Positions 52,817 to 62,455 of a stretch of 64,000 nucleotides of DNA are shown piece by piece. A program made the position numbers and the translations under genes. Positions within the stretch are counted from its first letter, which is position 1. Every line of letters begins with the position of its first letter. Below the pieces are notes generated by a model that worked only from the letters and a program-made list of their open reading frames with translations, had not been told where the DNA came from and did not search any database. This stretch comes from Candidatus Scalindua sp. SCAELEC01 (GTDB lineage Bacteria > Planctomycetota > Brocadiia > Brocadiales > Scalinduaceae): assembly GCA_004282745.1 (NCBI GenBank), contig SHMT01000008.1, forward strand, positions 82,428 through 146,427, read 5' to 3'.

Positions 52817-54712
52817 TCGGGATAGGAAGCCGCTCTAGCGGCTCCCTCCCACAGCACCAAACATACGGGTCCGTATTTGGCGCCTAGCCTGTTTATCACA
52901 GAGATATTTCCTCGGGCAAGTCGATTTCATATCAAGTGTCTATCGGGCCGTAGCCGGATGATGAACCTTGCACCATAGCTCGCGAATGGAAATGAGTCCT
53001 TCTTTCTCTAAAATCGCATTGGACAGTCCGCAATTGGTCGCCAATGTTTTCGAGAGACGCCAATAGCTCTTCCGACTGAGACCCATATTAATGGCCTCCT
53101 TCTTCCGAACTCCACGCTTGATAAGCTCCCGGATGCGTTTCCGAGGTTTGCGCCATTGTTTCCAATAGCACATACGTATTCGACGCCTTATCCATCCATC
53201 CAACATGACTGCCGTATCGAATTTCAGACCACAACCATAGTGAGACATCCACCCTTGGATATATTTCCTGAGTTCGGAATATCTTGATTCTATAGATATG
53301 CCTGGGCAACGACGGCTGATCAGTTTAAGCTTCGCCTTGAACTTCCGAACTTTGGGTCCGGTTGTTCTCAGCTTCTTGAAATGGATATGGAAACCCAATA
53401 CAGCACTCTCTTTAACTTTATTGACTTTACTCTTCTTGCGATTCACGGTTACCTTGAGTTTCTTCTCTAAGTAATTTGTGATACTTTCCATGACCCTGTT
53501 ACCCGCTCGCTCTGACTTGACAAAAATCGCCAGATCATCAGCATAGCGGATGAACCTAAGCCCGCGTTTTTCCAGCTCCTTATCCAAGTGATCCAGAAGG
53601 ATGTTACTGAGTATAGGTGAAAGTGGGTTGCCCTGAGGCACCCCTTTCGTGGTTTCTTGCAACCGACCGTCAACTTCAACGCCAGCACGAAGGAAGCTAC
53701 CAATGAGCTTCAACACACCCTTGCTTCTTACTTTACGAGCTACCCGTTCCATCAACACATCATGATTAACCGTGTCAAAGAACTTTTCCAAATCGATATC
53801 GATTTGCCATTTGTAGCCTTGCTGGTAGAAAACCTGGGCTTGACGAGCCGTCTGTTGAACGGAGCGACCGGGCCGATAACCATAGCTGAAATCCGAGAAA
53901 TTTGTGTTGAAAATGGATTCGAAAACCTTAGCAATTGATTGCATGATCACTCTTTCCAAAACACAGGGAATGCCTAGTTTACGGACACCCCCGGATTCTT
54001 TGGGAATCTCAACTCGAAGAGCTGGTCGAGGACGAAAAGTCCCGGCTAACAAGCCCTCCTTGGTGAGTTTCCACTTTGGTCTACCCCACTTCGGGAACTT
54101 TTCAATGCTGATTCCATCAACACCTGGAGCTCCTTTGTTGGACTTAACCTTCTTCCACGCTTCGGCTACACTCGTCGTTGAGACGATATGCTCCACCGAT
54201 GCAAGGTCGGTAAGGGGTTGTTTTGCGATGCGCCCAGTCCCAACTTCCCCGTTCGGGGTTTCCTGAAAACCGGAGCTCACAGAGACCTCCTTACCACACT
54301 GCCTTCAGACCTTTCCCTGGGATATATTCCAGGTCCTCGTCTTCGGCTGACTTCTGCCATTTTAATAAATGCCGTCGTAGACCATATTCCACCACTCCCG
54401 TTAAGGAGCTTAGGCTGGCAGACCTCCCCGGGTAATTGCATGATCTTTCCCTGCACAATTGCCACATTTACCATCCCCCATGTTCTCCGGCTGGGCTTCG
54501 GAATGTTGTGCTCCCTCGCCCAGGGGTTCGGCCTTATATGCGATTTCTGTCCGTCAACTCGCAGGTTTTCACTCCGGCTTCCTTCAAACCTCAGGTCACC
54601 CTTTAGCCCTTGCCTTCGTATAGTACTTTTTGTTATAGTCACTACATGACTCCTTACCGGAAAATGTACAGAGGACTTTCACCTCATAAGATCATGCCCA
54701 TGCCGGGCACAC
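52816..54712 (-). mobile_element. Group II intron (class C type), apparently complete
   Basis: Minus strand, about 1.9 kb. The 5' end GTGTGCCCGGCATGGGCATG and the following AGGTGAAAGTCCTC are typical intron starts; the RT/maturase ORF lies inside. Downstream of the ORF come a candidate domain V hairpin (GCGCCAAATACGG...CGTATGTTTGGTGC) and a domain VI stem (GAGCCGCTAGAGCGGCTTC) ending in TATCCCGAT. It sits beside the terminator hairpin of mntA-hepT, the classic class C target. The boundaries are within a few bases. Removing it restores TAA followed by ACAAGAAAAATACAGCCG. Confidence 0.88.
52940..54280 (-). CDS. ltrA: Group II intron reverse transcriptase/maturase (LtrA-type)
   Basis: 446 residues. 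RT motifs: GAPGVDGISIEKF, RVEIPKESGGVRKLGIP, FSYGYRPGRSV, IDIDLEKFFDTVNH, KGVPQGNPLSPILSNI and the catalytic RYADDLAIF. The X/maturase domain follows (GWMSHYGCG; LSRKSYWRLSKTLATNCGLS), and the C-terminus ISIRELWCKVH without endonuclease domain is typical of class C. Start GTG at 54280 with AAGGAGG six bases upstream. It should splice the intron and drive retrohoming. Reads as intact. Confidence 0.95.
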   Translation of the reverse strand: MSSGFQETPNGEVGTGRIAKQPLTDLASVEHIVSTTSVAEAWKKVKSNKGAPGVDGISIEKFPKWGRPKWKLTKEGLLAGTFRPRPALRVEIPKESGGVRKLGIPCVLERVIMQSIAKVFESIFNTNFSDFSYGYRPGRSVQQTARQAQVFYQQGYKWQIDIDLEKFFDTVNHDVLMERVARKVRSKGVLKLIGSFLRAGVEVDGRLQETTKGVPQGNPLSPILSNILLDHLDKELEKRGLRFIRYADDLAIFVKSERAGNRVMESITNYLEKKLKVTVNRKKSKVNKVKESAVLGFHIHFKKLRTTGPKVRKFKAKLKLISRRCPGISIESRYSELRKYIQGWMSHYGCGLKFDTAVMLDGWIRRRIRMCYWKQWRKPRKRIRELIKRGVRKKEAINMGLSRKSYWRLSKTLATNCGLSNAILEKEGLISIRELWCKVHHPATAR

Positions 54713-54724
54713 ACAAGAAAAATA

Positions 54725-54759
54725 CAGCCGACCACAAAAAAGCGTGCCGGCTGATTTTT
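54725..54759 (+). terminator. Original terminator of mntA-hepT, displaced by the intron
   Basis: CAGCCGACCAC, loop with A6, GTGCCGGCTG, then ATTTTTG. The T-tract on the minus strand (TATTTTTC) also fits. The intron edge lies about 13 bp away. Confidence 0.75.
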
Positions 54760-54800
54760 GTCGTTATGTCTAATAAACACAAAATGGAGAAGGTGAAATT

Positions 54801-55166
54801 ATGAGCAGTATGCAACTTGATTGTGGCGCTTGCAAAACTAAGTCATCGATGGAAGCAACTAAAATTTCAAGGTTTAATATAATTTTAAGAATCATTGGTT
54901 TTATTATCGTTATTCCCTCTTTATTGGGAGTACTATTTTCAATCATTATGCTTTTTACCACTGGGCAAGCAACTTCTGAGGTAATGTCTACTGCGCAAAG
55001 TGATGCAGAAACTGCTGGTGCTGCAATCGAAGCAACTATGGGTTTTGGCATTTCTATTTTTATTGGTGCAAGTACTCTGGTAGGTGGTACAATTGGTTAT
55101 TTGTTATTAATGAAAAGAAAAGTGTACAAGTGCTTGAAGTGTGGTTATATATTAGACAGGGCGTAA
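54801..55166 (+). CDS. Small membrane protein with split zinc-ribbon cysteines
   Basis: 121 residues: N-terminal C-x2-C (LDCGACKT), a first membrane helix (IILRIIGFIIVIPSLLGV and beyond), a small Ala/Thr-rich loop, a second helix (GISIFIGASTLVGGTIGYLL) and a C-terminal C-x2-C (YKCLKCGYI). The two pairs could form one zinc site when the termini meet in the cytoplasm. GGAGAAGGTG precedes the ATG. Same orientation as the neighbouring TA genes. Family not recognised. Confidence 0.8.
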   Translation: MSSMQLDCGACKTKSSMEATKISRFNIILRIIGFIIVIPSLLGVLFSIIMLFTTGQATSEVMSTAQSDAETAGAAIEATMGFGISIFIGASTLVGGTIGYLLLMKRKVYKCLKCGYILDRA

Positions 55167-55272
55167 TTAAACATCTTAATTGAATCTTCTATAGAAATCT
55201 TAAGCAGCACTTTTTAACTAATTGTCGAAAAGATCTTATATTTATCGTAAAATGTCAGGAGGAAAGAGAAAT

Positions 55273-55497
55273 ATGAATATTAATTTAACAGCAATTTTTG
55301 AGAAATCACCTCATGGTTACATTGGATATATTGAAGAACTCCCAGGTGCAAACACACAGGGTGAAACATTGGAAGAAGCAAAAGAAAATCTTTCGGAAGC
55401 TGTCCAGTTGGTTCTTGAAGCAAATCGCAAACTGACAGAAGACGAGAATAAAGGTAAGGAAATAATTAAAGAAACGTTTGGTGTGATTTCCGCATGA
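55273..55497 (+). CDS. hicB: HicB-family antitoxin (type with HicA downstream)
   Basis: 74 residues from the ATG at 55273 with AGGAGG and AAAGAG upstream. HicB core: AIFEKSPHGYIGYIEELPGA, then NTQGETLEEAKENLSEAVQL. There is no separate DNA-binding domain, so autoregulation may be weak. The end overlaps hicA by four bases (ATGA). Confidence 0.92.
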   Translation: MNINLTAIFEKSPHGYIGYIEELPGANTQGETLEEAKENLSEAVQLVLEANRKLTEDENKGKEIIKETFGVISA

Positions 55498-55679
55498 AAC
55501 GAAAAGATTTGATTCGGCATTTGGAAAAGAATGGATGTGAGTTTCTTCGTGAAGGAGGTAATCATACGGTGTATGTAAATAGAGTGGAAAAGAAGGTTTC
55601 AACAGTTCCAAGACATCGTGAAATTGACGAGAATCTGGCGAAAAGAATATGCAAAGATTTAGGAATATCCAGGCCATAA
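55494..55679 (+). CDS. hicA: HicA mRNA interferase toxin
   Basis: 61 residues: MKRKDLIRHLEKNGCEFLRE with catalytic H24 in GGNHTVYV and the dsRNA-binding-like fold ending CKDLGISRP. It cleaves mRNA independently of translation unless bound by HicB. Its TAA is immediately followed by an attC recombination site, so hicBA has the form of an integron gene cassette. Confidence 0.94.
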   Translation: MKRKDLIRHLEKNGCEFLREGGNHTVYVNRVEKKVSTVPRHREIDENLAKRICKDLGISRP

Positions 55680-55798
55680 CAAGTCGCTCAAGCTAACCCC
55701 TTTATTATGCGTGGTTTTCAATTTTTTAGATTCTTTGTTTATCTTGTTCTTACTCAAAGTTTTTTTGCCAAGCGGGTTAGCTTAGCTCAACGTTGGCC
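55675..55798 (+). other. attC recombination site (integron cassette site) after hicBA
   Basis: Left CCATAACAAGTCGCTCAAGC and right GCTTAGCTCAACGTTGGC carry the imperfectly complementary ends of attC sites; the inner stem is CTAACCC...GGGTTAG with about 70 bp loop. The layout closely parallels known cassette sites (TAACAA...CGTTCAAG...CTTAACTCAAGCGTT). The crossover would be in G/TTGGCC at 55792. Confidence 0.82.
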
Positions 55799-55815
55799 GC
55801 CAGAAAATGGCGGCC

Positions 55816-55921
55816 AATGCCCAGGATGAGGAGCGCATGCTAATAAAGCTTTTAGTTATCCATCACCTGGCCAACAAACGGATTGAGCAGTCGCAAAAAC
55901 GCGCTCCTCATCCTGGGCATT
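55816..55921. repeat. 106-bp element with 21-bp perfect terminal inverted repeats
   Basis: AATGCCCAGGATGAGGAGCG (plus C) at the left and the exact complement at the right, 64 bp apart. Directly preceded by a TTGGCCGCCA/TGGCGGCCAA hairpin at 55794-55815. Could be a MITE or the folded end of a lost cassette. Confidence 0.75.
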
Positions 55922-55938
55922 AGGGTAAAATAAACTGG

Positions 55939-56049
55939 TATACTCATCTCATAATGGTTTTCGGATAAAATCCGAGATAAAATTAAACGAGTAAAGTCCT
56001 CGGCGTCCGGGGATACCTTCACCAAGATTTGGTTTTCGGTTTTAGTATA
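55939..56049 (+). repeat. Family B repeat, copy B4
   Basis: TATACTCATCTCATAATGG...GGATACCTTCACCAAG, ATTTGGTTTTCGG, TTTTAGTATA. It ends about 5 bp before the brnT start codon and so could have replaced its promoter. Confidence 0.9.
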
Positions 56050-56074
56050 TATAAATGGAATTTGAATGGGATAA

Positions 56075-56803
<729 letters not shown>

Positions 56804-56932
56804 ACGAAAACCGATATATTACTTTTGGAATTTCAAGACTGGGCAGGAACTTGGTAGTGTTCCATACTGAGCGTGGCGATAAAACCAGGATCATTAGTGC
56901 TCGCCAAATGACAAAGAATGAAAGGACAATAT

Positions 56933-57163
56933 ATGAAGAAGGTTAAAAAGGAAGATGAATTAAAACCTGAATACAAGAGATCAGAGCTAGGCAAAGGGGT
57001 CAGAGGAAAATATTATGAGTCATATAAATCCTCACATAACCTTGTTCTTCTCAATCCGGAAGTTGCAAGTGCTTTCCCGACTGAGCAGGCAGTAAATAAG
57101 GCACTTATGTCATTAATTGTCAAATCTAAAACAGCAAAAACCCTAACAAAAAAATCCAGTTGA
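56933..57163 (+). CDS. Antitoxin partner of the broken BrnT-like toxin
   Basis: 76 residues (MKKVKKEDELKPEYKRSELG, KGVRGKYYESYKSSHNLVLL, NPEVASAFPTEQAVNKALMS), a type found with BrnT/RelE-like toxins. AAAGGA lies six bases before the ATG at 56933. Its start overlaps the brnT stop. With the toxin broken it is now an orphan antitoxin. Confidence 0.85.
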   Translation: MKKVKKEDELKPEYKRSELGKGVRGKYYESYKSSHNLVLLNPEVASAFPTEQAVNKALMSLIVKSKTAKTLTKKSS

Positions 57164-57375
57164 CCGGAAATTGCGGTATTTTTTTTGTCGGAATAGGGCT
57201 CCAAAAAAAAAAACGCTTTCAAGTCTATCGGAGCCAATTTTCATGCCTATTTCCACCAACTGATCTAAACCGTTAGCAATGAAACGGATGACAAAAAGAG
57301 ATAAATTTTTAACTGCCACCAAAGTTGGAATAAAGGGTAGCGTCCCCTTTTTCCTTTTTTTCAACCGTAAAAAAC

Positions 57376-58623
57376 GTGATTAAATTAATTCGCGCCCATT
57401 TTTCATTGCTCGCGGCGACCGCTATTTTGTTGCTGGGCTCCGGACTGCTTGGCACCCTGGTCGCTCTGCGGGCAGAAACTGAGTCTTTCCCGCAGCCAAT
57501 GATCGGTCTGATCATGTCAGGTTTTTTTATGGGCTATGTTCTCGGTTCCTATCTCTGCCCGCATGTCATACGTAATATCGGACATATTCGCAGCTTCTCA
57601 GTCTTTGCTGCGATGGGATGTGTCAGTGTGCTCCTGCACGGCCTCATCATTGACCCTGTTGTCTGGTTGCTGCTGCGTATTATCACTGGTATCTGTATGC
57701 TGGGAATGTATCTCGTGATCGAATCATGGCTTAACACCCTGGCAACAAATAAAACACGTGGCAGCCTTTTTGCAATTTATATGGCCATCAACCTCCTTGC
57801 ACTGGGTACCGGTCAATACCTGTTGGTGATATATGAGATACAAAGTCTGGCACCTTTTGCGCTCATTGCATTGTTCTTTTCTCTCTCGTTGGTACCCATT
57901 GCATTCACCCAGATCTCGCAACCGACTCAGATAGAAACCGGCCACCTCGGAATCAGACATCTTTATACAACTTCACCGCTGGCATTTTTTGGCGCGTTAC
58001 TTTCGGGTATCGTCAATGGTGCTTTCTGGGGAATGGGTCCGGTTTATGCGCTGAGTGTGGGTTTTGACGTGGCCGGCATTGCATTGTTTATGAGTGGTGT
58101 CGTTTTTGGTGGTTCACTTTTGCAATGGCCACTGGGGCATTTATCTGACAAATATGATCGACGTTTAGTGATCTTCGCAGTCAGCATCATGGCCAGCGGT
58201 GCAGCAATAGCGGTGTTTTATATGATTGATTCACATCAGGCTCTCGGACTATCGGCTGCATTTATCTTTGGCGGCTGCGCCTTCTCGATCTACTCACTTA
58301 GTATGGCGCATGCCAATGATCACATTGCGGCGACAAATGTACTTGAAATAAGTCGTGGGCTTTTATTGCTCAGTGGCATTGGCGCCACTATCGGACCGCT
58401 CAGCGCCGGTATGTTAATGGGGTGGTTTGGTCCGCAAACACTGATGATTTATTTTTCATTGCTCATGTTGCTGCTGGCCAGTATTGCCCTGATGCGACGT
58501 TCCATTGGATCATCGATTAGCGTATCCGAACAGGGTGATTTCGTTATCATGGCGCGTTCTTCAGCTGCTGTGCTCGAACTGGATCCACGTGCTGAATCTG
58601 TTGAGGATACTGGTAGTCATTGA
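57376..58623 (+). CDS. MFS transporter (YcaD-like)
   Basis: 415 residues with about twelve membrane helices, the loop 2-3 region (MSGFFMGYVLGSYLCPHVIR), WNTL-type helix 5 (LVIESWLNTLATNKTRG) and loop 8-9 (PLGHLSDKYDRRLV), matching the YcaD subgroup. The substrate is unknown. Starts at GTG with no clear Shine-Dalgarno. GC-rich codon choice (CTG, GGC) unlike neighbouring genes and a proteobacterial feel suggest horizontal transfer. Confidence 0.88.
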   Translation: MIKLIRAHFSLLAATAILLLGSGLLGTLVALRAETESFPQPMIGLIMSGFFMGYVLGSYLCPHVIRNIGHIRSFSVFAAMGCVSVLLHGLIIDPVVWLLLRIITGICMLGMYLVIESWLNTLATNKTRGSLFAIYMAINLLALGTGQYLLVIYEIQSLAPFALIALFFSLSLVPIAFTQISQPTQIETGHLGIRHLYTTSPLAFFGALLSGIVNGAFWGMGPVYALSVGFDVAGIALFMSGVVFGGSLLQWPLGHLSDKYDRRLVIFAVSIMASGAAIAVFYMIDSHQALGLSAAFIFGGCAFSIYSLSMAHANDHIAATNVLEISRGLLLLSGIGATIGPLSAGMLMGWFGPQTLMIYFSLLMLLLASIALMRRSIGSSISVSEQGDFVIMARSSAAVLELDPRAESVEDTGSH

Positions 58624-58746
58624 ATAAGTGCTTGATAAATTCTAACCGGATGGAAGGGGCGTTGGGTTTTAGTATTTGTTGTGTTTTGGGTGAGGGTTTT
58701 TATACATTGCAGTAGTGGGTGATTAACCCACGGCAAATCACTTTCT

Positions 58747-59582
58747 TTGCCTACTAAATCACTGCAATGGCTCCTGACTCACTCTTTCCACGCCAGGCTC
58801 CTGGCTGTTAAAAGAGTGACCTCAAATCAAGGAAAGAAAACTCCCGCTGTAGAAAAGTTTCTGAGTGAAAGAGGTCTCAAGCTCTCTGAGGAGAAGACCT
58901 GTATCACGTACATCAAACATGGATTTACGTTCCTGGGGCAAACTTTTCGTAAGCGTGGTAATACATTACATGTTACCCTGTCCAAAGAGGGTATTCAAGC
59001 TCTCATAAGTAAATTTGGGATATCATACGTAAACATGTGAGTGCTCCTGTTGAAGCCTTGTTTAAACAACTCAACTCTGTTCTTAGAGGTTGGGCGAATT
59101 ATCACAGGCATGTTGTATCATCGGAAGCATTCGGTCGTGTCGACACCTATGTCTTTGAGCAACTATGGCGTATGGTAAGAAGAAGGCATCAGAATAAAAC
59201 CAAAGGCTGGCTGATAAAGAAGTACTGGTCAGCCTCAGGTAAGCATGTCTTCTCAGTTGTACATAAGTACAAAAAGAAAGCTCGAATTTTAAAAGTAATT
59301 CGAGTAAGCTCTATAGGCATCAAAAGACATATAAAGATTAAAGCAGAGGCAAATCCTTACTTTCCTGAATACAGTTATTATTTCTGGAGAAGGAAAAATA
59401 GTAAGGAAGCACGTCTGCTTGGTCCGCTGTCGCATCGCCAGTATCAGGCAGTGATAGCGTCGAAGTAATACAGTCGGGTTGTCCCACAAGGGCAGCTTAT
59501 AGAAATGCTTGAGCTGTATGATGGAAAACTATCACGTACAGTTCTTAGGAGGGAATCGGGCAGCAATGCCCGTGACCTATCC
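58747..59582 (+). mobile_element. Decayed group II intron: RT gene with deleted core, intact domains V and VI
   Basis: A short N-terminal maturase piece (HARLLAVKRVTSNQGKKTP) is joined directly to a late part (VEKFLSERGLKLSEEKTCIT, FTFLGQTFRKRG), so the RT catalytic domain is deleted. After a frame break at about 59037 the maturase C-terminus follows (LRGWANYHRHVVSSEAFGRV...; LGPLSHRQYQAV) to 59468. Domain V (GAGCTGTATGATGG...CATACAG-type pairing, GTACAGTTCT) is at 59511-59545 and domain VI with GGGCAGCAATGCCC at 59546-59580. Different lineage from the intact intron at 52816. Confidence 0.88.
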
Positions 59583-59605
59583 GGTGCGGTGCAAGGGAGA
59601 ACATT

Positions 59606-60910
59606 ATGGAATCTACCATTTCAGCAGACCGTCTCAGGTTTCTCATCAATCGTTTGCGTAAGCGCCTTTGGGTGAAACCATTGGCGGTTTGCTTGTTGTC
59701 GGTCGGCGCGGCCTTCGTGGCGAAACTTGCTGATGACACCGCGCTAGCACAGTTCGTGCCTAAGATCGCACTTGACTCTATCGAGACGTTGCTGTCCGTC
59801 ATGGCGGCCAGTATGTTGGTAATCGCCACCTTTTCGGTGGCGTCGATGGTGTCGGCATATGCTTCAGCTAGTAGCACCGCTACTCCGCGTTCATTTGGTT
59901 TGGTCGTTGCCGACGACGTATCCCAGAACGCGCTTTCGACTTTCGTTGGCGCTTTCATTTTCAGCATCGTGGCTCTAACGGCGGTTAAAAACGCCTACTT
60001 TGAAAAGGCAGGTCTGTTCATCCTCTTTATCCTGACGACGATGGTATTCGGGATGGTAATCTTTACGTTTGTGCGCTGGGTTGACAGCATCGCCCGCCTT
60101 GGGCGCCTTGGATCGACGATTGACAAGGTTGAAAAGGCAACGGTTGAAGCCCTAAAACGACGACGTGCTGCGCCAAGCCTATATGGTATGCCGGAGGATA
60201 AGTCTCGGGTACGGGGGCAACCAGTATTTGCAAAGAATATTGGATACGTGCAGCATATCGACATGGCCGCAATTCAAGTGTGGGCCGAGGAAGCCAGCGC
60301 ACGGGTGGTAGTAGCGGCATTACCTGGTACGTTTGCTGCACCTGATCGGGTACTGGCGTATGTGAGCAGCTCATCAGGCAACCGGTCTGAAATTGACTAC
60401 ACGTGCGCTGTCGAGTCGTTTCAGATTGGAAACGAACGTCTTTTCGATGATGACCCACGTTTTGGTCTGGTCGTTCTATCGGAAATAGCCGGTCGTGCTC
60501 TGTCACCGGCTGTAAATGACCCCGGTACGGCGATCAACATTATCGGCGTACTGCTTCGACTCTTTGCTCTGTGGAATGACCCGCCGAAAGGAGACGACGC
60601 GAAAACGTGCAAGTATAATCTCGTAGAAGTGCCTCAGATTTCGATCCGCGATATGTTCGATGACGCGTTCACAGCGATTTCCCGTGACGGTGCGGGGACG
60701 GTCGAAGTCGCAGTGCGGCTACAGAAGGCGCTGGGCACTCTGACATCGATTGGACATTCTGAAATGAGGGATGCTGCTATCTATCATGGGCAGCTGGCAC
60801 TGAAACGCGCATGCAAAGCGCTTGATTTGGATGAAGACCTGGCGGTCGTCCGAGATGCGGCCAGCTACGCGGTGTCAAATGCTTCACCGGGTACTGGGTC
60901 ATCTTCATAA
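59606..60910 (+). CDS. DUF2254 membrane protein
   Basis: 434 residues: four membrane helices in the first half (WVKPLAVCLLSVGAAFVAKL; LLSVMAASMLVIATFSVASM; STFVGAFIFSIVALTAV; LFILFILTTMVFGMVIF), then a soluble domain with ALSPAVNDPGTAINII, diagnostic of the family. The function is unknown. AGGGAG precedes the ATG. GC content and codon use are clearly higher than in neighbouring native genes; directly preceded by a decayed group II intron and followed by a candidate attC, so probably an acquired cassette. Confidence 0.9.
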   Translation: MESTISADRLRFLINRLRKRLWVKPLAVCLLSVGAAFVAKLADDTALAQFVPKIALDSIETLLSVMAASMLVIATFSVASMVSAYASASSTATPRSFGLVVADDVSQNALSTFVGAFIFSIVALTAVKNAYFEKAGLFILFILTTMVFGMVIFTFVRWVDSIARLGRLGSTIDKVEKATVEALKRRRAAPSLYGMPEDKSRVRGQPVFAKNIGYVQHIDMAAIQVWAEEASARVVVAALPGTFAAPDRVLAYVSSSSGNRSEIDYTCAVESFQIGNERLFDDDPRFGLVVLSEIAGRALSPAVNDPGTAINIIGVLLRLFALWNDPPKGDDAKTCKYNLVEVPQISIRDMFDDAFTAISRDGAGTVEVAVRLQKALGTLTSIGHSEMRDAAIYHGQLALKRACKALDLDEDLAVVRDAASYAVSNASPGTGSSS

Positions 60911-60950
60911 TTGGATCTGGACTGAACATGTTTCGTTAGCACCGTATTCC

Positions 60951-61021
60951 GTCTAACGAATCACTGCACGGGATTTCTGCTACGATTCGCTCCGCAGAAA
61001 CCAGTGAGCTCAAACGGTATG
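60951..61021 (+). other. Candidate degenerate attC site after DUF2254
   Basis: GTCTAACGAATCACTGC fits the left attC core (RYYYAAC), and GATTTCTGC pairs with GCAGAAACC, TCACTG with CAGTGA. The right end CTCAAACGGTAT deviates from the GTTRRRY core. Probably a decayed cassette site. Confidence 0.45.
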
Positions 61022-61065
61022 TGCTTTTGATGTTGCTCAAAACAATAAAAGGGTTGGTGTAAATA

Positions 61066-61572
61066 TTGAAAGCTACTGAAATCTTGGCGATATATGCAGC
61101 TTGTCTATCTACGATTGTTTTCATTTGGAACATCTTAAGAACAATTCCTAGGTATAAGGTTGATATAGTATTTGGGGTACATGAGAATGATGGAAAGTCC
61201 AAGCATGGTGTTTACATTTTCATCAGAAACTCTTCACCTCTTACAGTTCACTTATCGGGTGTTGATATTCTTTATCCTTATAAAAAGAACAGGCCAATTG
61301 ATTTAATTAGGCATATCTTGAAATATCGGCGAATGCCTAGAACTATTAGCTGAGTACACTCAAGTCTTTCAAATTAAGGATTAGAGGATAAATGCCCTTT
61401 TGCCCTAGAATCTGGTAAGTCACATGGTATTTTCGTACCTCATAAAATATTGGAAGAGATATTAAAGGATAGTAAACAAAGACAAATAAGAGCTTGCGCT
61501 CAAGATCAATTATGGAGAAATAAGTATTCTAAAAAATTTGAGTACCTAGAGGTTAGTGTGCAGACAGCGTGA
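61066..61572 (+). pseudogene. Small membrane protein gene with two in-frame stops
   Basis: From a TTG at 61066: one membrane helix (ILAIYAACLSTIVFIWNIL), then VDIVFGVHENDGKSKHGVYI up to TGA at 61351. The same frame continues VHSSLSN, a TAA at 61375, and GLEDKCPFALESGKSHGIFV...QRQIRACAQDQLWRNKYSKK to 61572. Two in-frame stops without frame change indicate recent inactivation. Family not recognised. Confidence 0.65.
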
Positions 61573-61857
61573 AATCAACACATCAATAGTCTGATTGTTT
61601 TGAAGTCAAGTAGGGTAGGCATTGCCTACCGTCATTTATATAGTAAGACGAGAAATTTATAGTGAATAGGATAAGCATTGCTTGACTTCCATGCTTATCA
61701 GCGGGCATGGCATTCATTTAAATTAATGTGAGCAATTTATGTGGTGTGTATTGTTTTAAGCAGGTGGAACGATTTTACAATGAACGAATAAATTGTAATG
61801 ACTGTTTTGGTTGGCAGGCAATGCCTGCCCTACTAGACTGACAGGCTCAAGTTCCTC
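61573..61857. other. Region with two GGCA-type short palindromic repeats
   Basis: GTAGGGTAGGCATTGCCTAC (61612) and GGCAGGCAATGCCTGCCC (61813) are related 18-20 bp palindromes. They flank AT-rich DNA that replaced the C-terminal part of intI. No gene recognised. Confidence 0.5.
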
Positions 61858-62264
61858 TTAAACAGGCAGATCGAGAACATGTCTGTACAGAAATACAATG
61901 GCATTCAACACCTGCCGCTGAGTTGAGGCAGAAACATTTCGTTCTGTTGCCAGACGGCTCAAAAATGCCTCGATCTCAGTTTTTTCCATTACACGAGGAT
62001 GCTTTTTGCATTTGTGAAACTTGGTATACTTATCTCATAATGGTTTTCGGATAAAATCCGAGATAAATTTGAGCGAGTATACCTTCACCAAGATTTGGTT
62101 TCCGGTAAAACCGAAAACCAAATCGGTTTTAGTATATAAGACTCAATCCATTCACAATACGTTTGCTCAGTGTGATATGCGTAATGATGATATTGTAATA
62201 CCTGGCGAACCTGATCCATAATTTTTAAACGAGAATCCGGTGTAAATTTCTTCTTGATTTCCAT
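61858..62264 (-). pseudogene. intI: N-terminal relic of an integron integrase (IntI), interrupted by repeat B5
   Basis: Minus strand from the ATG at 62264: IMDQVRQVLQYHHYAYHTEQ, TYCEWIESYI, then repeat B5, then TKFHKCKKHPRVMEKTEIEA, FLSRLATERNVSASTQRQVL, NAIVFLYRHVLDLP and stop. This is the SAM-like N-terminal domain of integron-type tyrosine recombinases. The whole catalytic domain (R-HxxR-Y) is missing. In integrons intI is transcribed away from the cassettes, and the genes at 62456 onward are on the plus strand as expected. Confidence 0.9.
62025..62136 (+). repeat. Family B repeat, copy B5, inserted in intI
   Basis: 112 bp. TATACTTATCTCATAATGG...TTTGGTTTCCGGTAAAACCG, AAAACCAAATCGG, TTTTAGTATA. 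Removing the element and one TATA restores an open intI frame across the junction (WIESYI-TKFH), so it is a mobile element with a TA/TATA target duplication. Confidence 0.95.
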
Positions 62265-62455
62265 GATATAGTTTACTAACGTAAATACATAGATAATTCA
62301 ATCATAAATTTTCCATGTTTTTTTCTATATATAAATTTAGATAGAATATTTCTCTGTTTTATAAAGGCAATATAGAGAAATATTTCCGCTTATCAACACT
62401 GTTATAGATTTGAGAAATAATTTTATATAATAATAAAAATTCATAGGAGAAAAAT

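Noticed and set aside
57143..57364. 73-codon minus-strand frame between the antitoxin and MFS genes
   Set aside because: Poly-F/K stretches from T and A runs, overlap with the antitoxin gene end, no ribosome site.
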